Position numbers and translations under genes: made by a program
In this document: piece after piece, positions 1 to 5,231 of the stretch
Layout of the letters: the number at the start of each line of letters is the position of its first letter
Numbering within the stretch: the stretch's first letter is position 1
Notes under the pieces: model-generated
The model's database searches: none
The model's input: the letters and a program-made list of their open reading frames with translations, nothing else
What the model was told of the DNA's origin: nothing
Assembly (NCBI GenBank): GCA_041601535.1
Contig: JBFIHZ010000293.1
Coordinates: 1-5,355, forward strand
DNA from: JBFIHZ01 sp041601535
Lineage (GTDB): Bacteria; Pseudomonadota; Gammaproteobacteria; Xanthomonadales; SZUA-36
DNA: 5,355 nucleotides
Reading direction: 5' to 3'

Positions 1-24
1 AGGTCACGGTAAACCACCAGTGTA

Positions 25-45
25 CCGCCCCGGCGGCGGGCTTTT
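25..45 (+). terminator. Weak candidate intrinsic terminator
   Basis: CCGCC (25-29) pairs with GGCGG (35-39) across a 5-nt loop and is followed by GC and then TTTT (42-45). The stem is short but entirely G-C. It would suit the end of a rightward gene lying left of the window, whose stop could be the TAA at 10-12. The short stem and T-run make this tentative. Confidence 0.3.
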
Positions 46-185
46 CGACCCCTGGTGCGATCGATCATTCGGTGGATCGCCTGGTAGTGGCACTGGCCGC
101 CCGACATTGGTGGCGTTGAGCGTCCGTTAACGCCCTGAGCGCCAGCCCTGTTGCGGGCATGGTTCCGGCCAGACGTATTGCGCGG

Positions 186-214
186 TTGAAATACGTAATA
201 TTTCGTATTATAAA
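186..214 (+). promoter_or_regulatory. Sigma70-type promoter of the Sel1-like gene
   Basis: TTGAAA (186-191) and TATAAA (209-214) each match five of six consensus bases and are separated by the optimal 17 bp. Transcription would begin near 221, giving a leader of about 87 nt before the ATG at 308. It is the best-matching promoter upstream of that gene, and the spacer holds a near-palindrome, which suggests control by a DNA-binding protein. Confidence 0.6.
190..209. promoter_or_regulatory. 20-bp near-palindrome in the promoter spacer (putative operator)
   Basis: AATACGTAATATTTCGTATT is an inverted repeat with a single mismatched pair (T196 against T203): arms AATACG and CGTATT flank an AATATT centre. 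It starts inside the -35 hexamer and ends on the first base of the -10 hexamer, a classic position for a repressor that excludes RNA polymerase. The regulator is not identifiable here. It shares the 8-mer CGTAATAT (194-201) with the hipBA operators, but its symmetry has a different spacing, so it is probably a site for another protein. Confidence 0.5.
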
Positions 215-307
215 TAGCGAGTCACTATACGGGCTGTCGGCTGGTAGCTGCCGTTCGGGTGGTTTCATCCGGTTGCTGGCCCAGGAACGATGAGGGAGTG
301 ATATCGC

Positions 308-1078
308 ATGAAACCGTGGAAGATTTCCAACCTCAGAAACATCCAGTGGGTATGGGCTGTGACCGTGTTGTGCATTTTGTTGCTGGCCTTCAGCTCAAGT
401 GATGGCCGTGCGGCCAGCCAGCTCAAAGGTGCGGATCAGCGCGCTGCTGAAAAAGCAGACGAGCTGTACGCACAGGGCAATCATCTCGCAGCCTACAACA
501 AGTATCTGCGCCTGGCCAAAAAGGGCGACCCGTTTTCCCAGTACCGTGCTTCTTATATGAATCTGCGGGGCGAAGGGGTCGAGCAGGACTACTCCGAAGC
601 CTTTGCCTGGGCCGTGTTGGCGGCCGAGTCGGAAGACCAGCAATTGGTGCAGTACTTTGAAGAAGTGAAAAGCCTGGTACCGCAGGAGCAACGCGAGGAA
701 GCACAGAAAGCTGCCGAGAATCACATGCGGCAATGGGGCAAGGTGGCATTGGCCATCGAGGCGCGCAACAAGGCCAAGCGTGAACTGCGAGGTTGTACCG
801 GTTCCCGCCTGGGTACCCGTTGCGAAGAGGTTTATGCCATGGAAATGCCGAGGTTCTGGGCCATCAATCCGGCCGAGGGCGGCAGCGCGGCTCCGTCTGG
901 TTCCGTCAGTGCGGCGCCGACCGGCGCGGGCGGGGACACGCGTGATGTGGCCCATTACCAGCAGTTGCGGGAATACTCGGCTGAGCTGGACCGCTTTATC
1001 GAGAAAGAAGCCGGAACGGTCGAGCTGGGTGAGTTTGAGGTGATTGAACCCGCCGAAGAACAGCCGCAAGACCAGTAA
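308..1078 (+). CDS. Exported Sel1/TPR-like repeat protein, function unknown
   Basis: This encodes 256 residues. The ATG at 308 is supported by GAGGGAG (292-298) nine bases upstream. The N-terminus looks like a signal peptide or signal anchor: basic residues K2, K5 and R10, a hydrophobic core at about 14-28, then SSSDGRAAS with likely cleavage near 35-36. C22 lacks a lipobox, so a lipoprotein is unlikely. Residues 46-108 form a Sel1-like helix pair, with GNHLAAYNKYLRLAKKGD followed by the hallmark RGEGVEQDYSEAFAWAVLAAE. A charged helical stretch (about 109-160) leads to C163 and C172, which could form a disulfide if exported. A low-complexity Ala/Gly/Ser linker (about 191-209) precedes an acidic C-terminal tail. 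Sel1 repeats usually mediate protein contacts in the envelope, which is family knowledge; the partner is unknown. It is probably monocistronic, with its own promoter at 186-214, and not functionally tied to hipBA. Confidence 0.85.
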   Translation: MKPWKISNLRNIQWVWAVTVLCILLLAFSSSDGRAASQLKGADQRAAEKADELYAQGNHLAAYNKYLRLAKKGDPFSQYRASYMNLRGEGVEQDYSEAFAWAVLAAESEDQQLVQYFEEVKSLVPQEQREEAQKAAENHMRQWGKVALAIEARNKAKRELRGCTGSRLGTRCEEVYAMEMPRFWAINPAEGGSAAPSGSVSAAPTGAGGDTRDVAHYQQLREYSAELDRFIEKEAGTVELGEFEVIEPAEEQPQDQ

Positions 1079-1112
1079 CAGTCTGGCGCGCCGGGTTTGG
1101 CAGCAGGGCGGT

Positions 1113-1149
1113 CCGGCCCTGAGGCCGGCAGGTAAATCGGTTCTGCCGG
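1113..1149 (+). terminator. Overlapping alternative hairpins after the Sel1-like gene
   Basis: Hairpin A is CCGGCC (1113-1118), loop CTGA, GGCCGG (1123-1128). Hairpin B is CCGGCAG (1125-1131), an 11-nt loop, CTGCCGG (1143-1149). They share bases 1125-1128 and so cannot form together. Neither is followed by a run of T, so a plain intrinsic terminator is weakly supported. The position, 35 bases after the stop codon, fits a 3' end structure or RNA-stabilising element. Confidence 0.35.
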
Positions 1150-1212
1150 GATGGCTTGCAACGGTTTGGCCATCACTGTGCATCCCGAGAGGTAAATTAT
1201 ATAATATCATAT

Positions 1213-1230
1213 ATCGTCAATATTGACGAT
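1213..1230. promoter_or_regulatory. hip operator-like palindrome O1 (perfect)
   Basis: ATCGTCAATATTGACGAT is a perfect 18-bp palindrome centred at 1221.5. It is the outermost copy relative to hipB. A second possible promoter, TCGTCA (1214-1219), 17 bp, TAGTAT (1237-1242), would overlap it but is weak. Confidence 0.7.
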
Positions 1231-1253
1231 TAATATTAGTATTATCATTTATA

Positions 1254-1269
1254 TCGTCATATATGACGA
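1254..1269. promoter_or_regulatory. hip operator-like palindrome O2 (perfect)
   Basis: TCGTCATATATGACGA is a perfect 16-bp palindrome centred at 1261.5, exactly 40 bp from O1. It shares both TCGTC/GACGA arms with O1, and its left arm doubles as the candidate -35 element of hipBA. Confidence 0.7.
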
Positions 1270-1282
1270 ATAATAATATTAT
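1254..1282 (+). promoter_or_regulatory. Candidate hipBA promoter overlapping O2
   Basis: TCGTCA (1254-1259, four of six consensus bases) lies 17 bp before TATTAT (1277-1282, five of six). The start site would fall near 1289, leaving a leader of about 60 nt to the ATG at 1350. In such AT-rich DNA many -10-like hexamers occur, so the exact promoter is uncertain. Binding at O2 would cover its -35 element. Confidence 0.4.
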
Positions 1283-1290
1283 ATTTTAAG

Positions 1291-1306
1291 TCGCAATATA
1301 TTACGA
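1291..1306. promoter_or_regulatory. hip operator-like palindrome O3 (one mismatched pair)
   Basis: TCGCAATATATTACGA differs from a perfect palindrome by one pair (C1294 against A1303). It is centred at 1298.5, 37 bp from O2, just after the predicted transcription start. Its AATATATT core matches the TCGTMATATATKACGA pattern of the other copies. Confidence 0.6.
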
Positions 1307-1330
1307 TGTAATGATATTTATCGTGATAAA

Positions 1331-1346
1331 TCGTAATATATGGCGC
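1331..1346. promoter_or_regulatory. hip operator-like degenerate palindrome O4
   Basis: TCGTAATATATGGCGC has an intact left half (TCGTAATA) and a right half matching six of eight positions of TATGACGA. Its centre at 1338.5 is exactly 40 bp from O3. It ends three bases before the hipB ATG at 1350, so a bound protein would sit at the very start of the coding region. Confidence 0.5.
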
Positions 1347-1349
1347 ACT

Positions 1350-1706
1350 ATGAAACATATTACCGAATTAACGGATGAGGCCTTGATGCAGGCGGTGGGC
1401 GAACGCCTGGCCCGGCACCGTATTGGCCAGCAAATGACCCAGGCCATGCTGGCCAGGGAGTCCGGTTTGTCCAAGCGCACGGTGGAGCGGATTGAAGCCG
1501 GTGCCAGCACGCAATTCTCCAGCCTGGTCAGGGTGTTGCGCGTATTGGGCTTGCTGGACGGTCTGGCGCAACTGGTGCCGCCGGCGGATGCCAGCCCGCT
1601 GGATCTGCTGCACTTGCGTGGCAAGCAACGTCAGCGCGCCTCGTCCAAAGCCCGGCCGGAAACACCTGCCCGGCCCTGGTCCTGGAACACGCCGGAACCG
1701 AAATGA
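1350..1706 (+). CDS. hipB: HipB-type XRE-family antitoxin and transcriptional repressor
   Basis: This encodes 118 residues from the ATG at 1350. The Cro/C1-type helix-turn-helix covers about residues 29-51, with MTQAMLARESGLSKRTVERIE as the two DNA-contacting helices, followed by FSSLVRVLRVLGLLDGLAQL. The tail SPLDLLHLRGKQRQRAS is typical, as I recall, of XRE proteins encoded next to HipA kinases. By analogy with E. coli HipB it should bind and neutralise HipA and repress its own operon through O1-O4. An in-frame ATG at 1311 would add 13 residues encoded by operator DNA and is less likely. No good Shine-Dalgarno precedes 1350; the internal ATG at 1386 has GAGG five bases upstream, but starting there would lose the ELTDEALMQAVGERL segment common at family N-termini. 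It overlaps hipA by four bases (ATGA). Confidence 0.88.
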   Translation: MKHITELTDEALMQAVGERLARHRIGQQMTQAMLARESGLSKRTVERIEAGASTQFSSLVRVLRVLGLLDGLAQLVPPADASPLDLLHLRGKQRQRASSKARPETPARPWSWNTPEPK

Positions 1707-3022
1707 CAACGGTTGCCGAAGTGCGCCTGTGGGGCCGCAGTATCGGCGCGGTTTCGCTGCAGGATGGCGAGACGGTAGCGGCGTTCGAGTATGCCCCGGA
1801 TTTTACCCGCAGCGGCATTGAAATCTCACCGTTAATGATGCCGTTGTCGCGGCGCATTTATCGTTTTCCGCAACTGCCCCAGGCTGCGTTTCACGGTTTG
1901 CCCGGATTGCTGGCTGATTCCCTGCCCGATCGATTTGGTCATGCCCTGATCAACGCCTGGCTGGCCAGCCAGGGGCGCAGCCCGGAATCGTTCAATGCGG
2001 TGGAGCGTCTGTGTTACACCGGCGTGCGTGGTATGGGCGCGCTGGAGTACCGGCCCGCCCTTGGGCCGCGTGAGCGCACCACCTCACCGATTGAAGTGGA
2101 CCACCTGGTGGCGCTGGCCTCCGAGGTACTGGCCAGGCGTGGTGAATTGCGCGCCCGGTTTGACGAGCAGGGCCGTGAAGAGGCGCTGCGCGATATCCTG
2201 CGGGTAGGCACCTCGGCAGGCGGCGCGCGGGCCAAGGCGGTGATCGCCTGGAATGCCGCGACTGGCGAGGTACGTTCGGGGCAGGTGGCGGTAAGCCCGC
2301 AGCGGGCTGGCGAAGGGTTCACCTACTGGCTGCTGAAGTTTGACGGCGTGCAGGGCAATCGCGACAAGGAACTGGAAGATGCGCAAGGCTATGGGGTGAT
2401 CGAGTACGCCTATTACCTGATGGCGCGGGATGCCGGTATCGAAATGACTGAATGCCGCCTGCTGGAAGAAAACGGCCGCCGTCATTTCATGACCCGCCGG
2501 TTTGACCGCCTGGACGATGGCAGCAAACTGCACATGCAATCGCTGGCCGCGCTGGCGCATTACGATTTCAATCAGGCGGGCGCCTATTCCTACGAGCAGG
2601 CTTTGCAGGTCATTCGCCGTCTCGGTCTGCCGATGGCGGCCGTGGAGCAGCAGTTCCGCCGCATGGTGTTCAACATCATCGGCCGCAACCAGGACGATCA
2701 CGTCAAGAACATTGCCTTTTTGATGGATCCGCAAGGCCAGTGGTCACTGGCGCCGGCGTTTGATGTCACCTTCAGCTATAACCCGCAAGGGGCCTGGACC
2801 GCGGCCCACCAGATGAGCCTGAACGGCAAGCGTGATGCCTTCACACTGGACGATTTCACTGCCTGCGCGCGGGTGGTTTCAATGCAGCGCGGCCGTGCCG
2901 AGGAGATCGTCAGCGAAGTCACGGAGGTGGTGTCGCGCTGGCCTTCCTATGCGGCTACGGCCGGCGTGTATACACCCTGGCAGCAACAGATTTTCCGCCA
3001 GTTGCGCCTGGGCCTGCGCTAA
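1703..3022 (+). CDS. hipA: HipA-family serine/threonine kinase toxin
   Basis: This encodes 439 residues, essentially the length of E. coli HipA (440). The N-terminal subdomain (about 1-120) includes GLPGLLADSLPDRFG (65-79), a conserved family segment. The kinase core follows: the glycine-rich loop GTSAGGARAK (169-178) with S171 as the candidate autophosphorylation serine and K178 as the likely ATP-binding lysine; the catalytic loop GRNQDDHVKN (327-336) with D331 and N336 matching E. coli D309 and N314; and the metal-binding aspartate D354 in APAFDVTFS. All key residues are present, so it should be active. E. coli HipA phosphorylates glutamyl-tRNA synthetase and blocks translation; the target here is unknown. 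Its ATG overlaps the hipB stop, implying translational coupling so that antitoxin is made first. Only a weak CGGAA precedes the start. Confidence 0.92.
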   Translation: MTTVAEVRLWGRSIGAVSLQDGETVAAFEYAPDFTRSGIEISPLMMPLSRRIYRFPQLPQAAFHGLPGLLADSLPDRFGHALINAWLASQGRSPESFNAVERLCYTGVRGMGALEYRPALGPRERTTSPIEVDHLVALASEVLARRGELRARFDEQGREEALRDILRVGTSAGGARAKAVIAWNAATGEVRSGQVAVSPQRAGEGFTYWLLKFDGVQGNRDKELEDAQGYGVIEYAYYLMARDAGIEMTECRLLEENGRRHFMTRRFDRLDDGSKLHMQSLAALAHYDFNQAGAYSYEQALQVIRRLGLPMAAVEQQFRRMVFNIIGRNQDDHVKNIAFLMDPQGQWSLAPAFDVTFSYNPQGAWTAAHQMSLNGKRDAFTLDDFTACARVVSMQRGRAEEIVSEVTEVVSRWPSYAATAGVYTPWQQQIFRQLRLGLR

Positions 3023-3025
3023 GGC

Positions 3026-3044
3026 ACCGCCGGAACCCGGCGGT
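3026..3044. terminator. GC-rich hairpin between convergent operons
   Basis: ACCGCCGG (3026-3033) and CCGGCGGT (3037-3044) form a perfect 8-bp stem with an AAC loop. It begins four bases after the hipA stop and ends 11 bases before the stop codon of the opposing IorB-like gene, so it could act on transcripts from both directions. It lacks a T-run on either side, so it may pause polymerase or protect RNA ends instead of terminating efficiently alone. Confidence 0.5.
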
Positions 3045-3055
3045 ACCCGTGATCA

Positions 3056-5230
3056 TCACACCGCCTTAATCGGCAGTGAGCGGTGACGCTTGCCGGTGGC
3101 GGCGAAAATGGCGTTGGCCAGCGCTGGCGCCAGTGTGGGCACGCCCGGTTCGCCCAGCCCGGTGGAACGCGTCTCCAGGTTGATGAATTCCACGTTGATT
3201 TCCCTGGGCGCTTCGCTGATGCGCAGCACCGGGTAGTCGTGGAAGTTGGAGTTGACCACCGCGCCATCCTTGAACTGGATTTCGGTGTTCAGTGTCAGGC
3301 CCACACCCATGATGACCGCGCCTTCCATTTGTGCGGTGGCGATATCCGGGTTCAGCACCCGGCCGCAGTCCACCGCACAATCCACCCGGTGCACGGTAAC
3401 GGTTCCGCCGTTCACTTCGGCGTGCACCACCATGGCCACGTAGCTTTCAAAGCTGTGATGCACCGCCAGGCCCAGTCCGTGGTTTTCAGGCAGCTTCCTG
3501 CCCCAGTCGGCCATTTCCGCCGCCCGGTCCAGCACCGCGCGGCAGCGGTTTTTCTGCTCCTGCAATTCAGCATCGTGATTGTTGTCGTAAATCCGCCGGT
3601 AAAACTCCAGCGTATCCGCCCCGGCCTTGTGCGCCAGTTCATCGGTAAAGGAATTAATCGCAAAACCATAAAAAATGGCATACACCGCGCGGTACCAGCC
3701 GATGCGGGTATGTGCCGGCGCCAGGCCGGATTCGACCTGCATATTGGCGATGCCATAAGGGTGTTTGCTGACCGCATCCAGATCGCCCGCGGTGGGTTGT
3801 TTGACCTGCGGGTCGAAGGTGGAACCAATGGGCGGGAATGCAGCCCGGTGCAGCCAGCCGCTGAGCTGGCCATCCGCATCCAGCGAAGCTTCAATGTGCT
3901 GCGCGCTGCAGGAGTGGTAATAGCCGGTGCGTGTATCCTCTTCGCGTGACCAGGTCAGTTGTACCGGCGCGCCAACCGCCTGCGACAGTGCTACCGCTTC
4001 CTGCACATAGTCGCATTTGAATTTACGGCCAAACCCACCGCCGGCCATCATTACGTGCACGATAATGTCTTCCGGTTCGCGGCCGAGATAGGCGCCCACG
4101 GTTTTCTGGATGCCTTGCGGATCCTGGGTGGAGGCCCAGATTTCGCAGCGGTCCTCCTGCACCCACGCCAGGCTGGCCATCGGTTCCATAGGTGAGTGCG
4201 ACAGGTGGCCGCCAACATAGGTGGCCGAGTGTTTCAGGCTGGCCTGCCCGAAGGCATCGTTCAGGCTGCCTTTTTCAAACTCCACTTTGGCCGGCGCTTC
4301 GACGTGGCTGACCAGTTGCTGCTTGTACTCATCGGTGTTGTAACCGCCATTGGGTCCGGCTTCCCACTCGATGTTCAGCCGGGCAGCGGCCTGTTGCGCG
4401 GTCCAGGTATTGTCGGCCACCACGGCCACGCCACCCAGTGAACCATAGGGGTTTTCAAAGCGCGGTATTTCCACCACGTCGATCACGCCGGGCATGGCCA
4501 GCGCGGCCGACTTGTCCAGTGACTTCAGGCTGCCGCCATAGACCGGCACATGCCGGATGGCCGCGTACTTTACCCCGGGTACCTTGGCATCGGCACCGTA
4601 AATGCGCCGGCCGACCACCACGTCGCCCTGATCGTGACGCGGCAGCGGTTTACCGATATAGCGGAACTGGTCAGGGGTTTTCAGAGTGGGGTTTTCCGGC
4701 ACCGGCAACTGGCTGGCGGCCGCAACAAGGTCACCATAAGCCAGCTGGCGGTCGTCGAGCCGGTTGTGCACCGCGTGCGCCTCGGCATAGCAATCCGCCG
4801 TGCTGATACCCCATTGTTGCGCGGCAGCCGTAATCAGCATTTCCCTGCCGGCCGCGCCGGCCTGGCGCATCGGTTCCAGCATCACGTTGATGCTGCGTGA
4901 TCCGCCGGTGGCCTGCGGGCCATACTTCTTGTCGCCATCGCCTTGCAGCACGGTGACCCGTGACCAGTCGGCCTCCAGCTCATCGGCAACCGCGGCGGGC
5001 AGGGCGGTGCTGATGCCCTGGCCCATTTCGCAGCGCCCGCAGTACAGCGTGGTATCCCCGTTCGGGGCAATATGCAGGAAGGCATTGGGTTCAAATTTAC
5101 CGGACTCGCTGCTGCTGGCGGCGCCAAAGGGCAGGCTGATGCCAATCGTCAGACCACCCACGGCCAGGCCAGAGTTCTTCAGGAAATCGCGGCGGCTGAT
5201 GGGCGTGTTGAGGGGCGTGAGTGAGTTCAT
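3056..5230 (-). CDS. IorB-like molybdopterin-binding large subunit of a molybdenum hydroxylase, Tat-exported
   Basis: This encodes 724 residues, the usual size for isoquinoline 1-oxidoreductase beta-type (xanthine dehydrogenase family) subunits. A twin-arginine signal, SRRDFLK (12-18) followed by a hydrophobic stretch GLAVGGLTIGISLPFGA, predicts folded export. Molybdenum-cofactor motifs are visible: CEMGQG (67-72), SPMEPMA (346-352), AGGGFGRK (396-403) and DCAVDCGRVLNPD (617-629). GLGEPGVP (691-698) carries the expected catalytic glutamate E694. Known relatives hydroxylate N-heteroaromatics or oxidise aldehydes, using a small [2Fe-2S] subunit to pass electrons on to a cytochrome or other acceptor. 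The small subunit is encoded immediately upstream, with TGA-G-ATG spacing. AAAGGGGG (5237-5244, read on the minus strand) is a strong ribosome binding site six bases before the ATG. The substrate cannot be inferred; purine oxidation is unlikely for this subfamily. Confidence 0.9.
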   Translation of the reverse strand: MNSLTPLNTPISRRDFLKNSGLAVGGLTIGISLPFGAASSSESGKFEPNAFLHIAPNGDTTLYCGRCEMGQGISTALPAAVADELEADWSRVTVLQGDGDKKYGPQATGGSRSINVMLEPMRQAGAAGREMLITAAAQQWGISTADCYAEAHAVHNRLDDRQLAYGDLVAAASQLPVPENPTLKTPDQFRYIGKPLPRHDQGDVVVGRRIYGADAKVPGVKYAAIRHVPVYGGSLKSLDKSAALAMPGVIDVVEIPRFENPYGSLGGVAVVADNTWTAQQAAARLNIEWEAGPNGGYNTDEYKQQLVSHVEAPAKVEFEKGSLNDAFGQASLKHSATYVGGHLSHSPMEPMASLAWVQEDRCEIWASTQDPQGIQKTVGAYLGREPEDIIVHVMMAGGGFGRKFKCDYVQEAVALSQAVGAPVQLTWSREEDTRTGYYHSCSAQHIEASLDADGQLSGWLHRAAFPPIGSTFDPQVKQPTAGDLDAVSKHPYGIANMQVESGLAPAHTRIGWYRAVYAIFYGFAINSFTDELAHKAGADTLEFYRRIYDNNHDAELQEQKNRCRAVLDRAAEMADWGRKLPENHGLGLAVHHSFESYVAMVVHAEVNGGTVTVHRVDCAVDCGRVLNPDIATAQMEGAVIMGVGLTLNTEIQFKDGAVVNSNFHDYPVLRISEAPREINVEFINLETRSTGLGEPGVPTLAPALANAIFAATGKRHRSLPIKAV

Positions 5231-5231
5231 C

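Larger units (their letters stand above)
1..307. other. Intergenic region with no convincing gene
   Basis: No reading frame here has a credible start, ribosome binding site and protein-like composition. Frame 1 reaches a TAA at 10-12, so the last codons of a rightward gene outside the window could end there, but four codons cannot identify it. Frame 3 is open from the edge to a TGA at 117-119 and encodes nothing I recognise. Visible structure consists of a GC hairpin followed by TTTT at 25-45, an inverted repeat GGCGTT/AACGCC (112-117 and 129-134, 11-nt loop), and the promoter with its palindrome at 186-214. The region drops to AT-rich sequence only around 186-216. Confidence 0.6.
1191..1349. 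promoter_or_regulatory. AT-rich hipBA control region
   Basis: From 1191 to 1340 only 30 of 150 bases are G or C by my count, in a window that is otherwise GC-rich. Many of those are the CG-containing arms of four similar palindromes. The region holds the candidate hipBA promoter, a further half-site TCGTGATA (1321-1328) and another inverted repeat (ATTTATC 1316-1322, GATAAAT 1325-1331). I see no small gene in it. The combination suggests a dedicated autoregulatory region, perhaps also open to AT-binding nucleoid proteins. Confidence 0.75.

Noticed and set aside
65..268. Minus-strand small frame, 67 codons, in the left intergenic region
   Set aside because: It has no ribosome binding site, crosses the promoter and palindrome at 186-214, and shows no protein-like features beyond an open frame.
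395..1210. Long open frame on the minus strand, 271 codons
   Set aside because: It is antisense to the Sel1-like gene, has no ribosome binding site or recognisable domain, and has the Arg/Leu/His-rich composition typical of shadow frames in GC-rich DNA.
1311..1349. Upstream ATG giving HipB 13 extra residues
   Set aside because: The extra codons coincide with operator-like DNA (O4 and a half-site), have no Shine-Dalgarno, and add residues not expected at the family N-terminus. It is kept only as an alternative.
1191..1349. CRISPR array or phage-type iterons
   Set aside because: The repeated units are short palindromes spaced by AT-rich DNA before a regulator gene, with no cas genes, replication gene or uniform spacers. 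Operators explain them better.
2084..2734. Open frame on the minus strand, 216 codons
   Set aside because: It lies inside hipA, which is intact across this interval with its catalytic motifs. No start signal or domain supports the antisense frame.
1350..3022. Tripartite HipBST system
   Set aside because: There is no separate small HipS gene; the kinase is full length with its own N-terminal subdomain, so the two-gene HipBA layout fits.
3083..3949. Open frame on the plus strand, 288 codons
   Set aside because: It is fully antisense to the IorB-like gene, whose frame carries unmistakable family motifs. The antisense product is rich in His, Arg and Gly and resembles no family.
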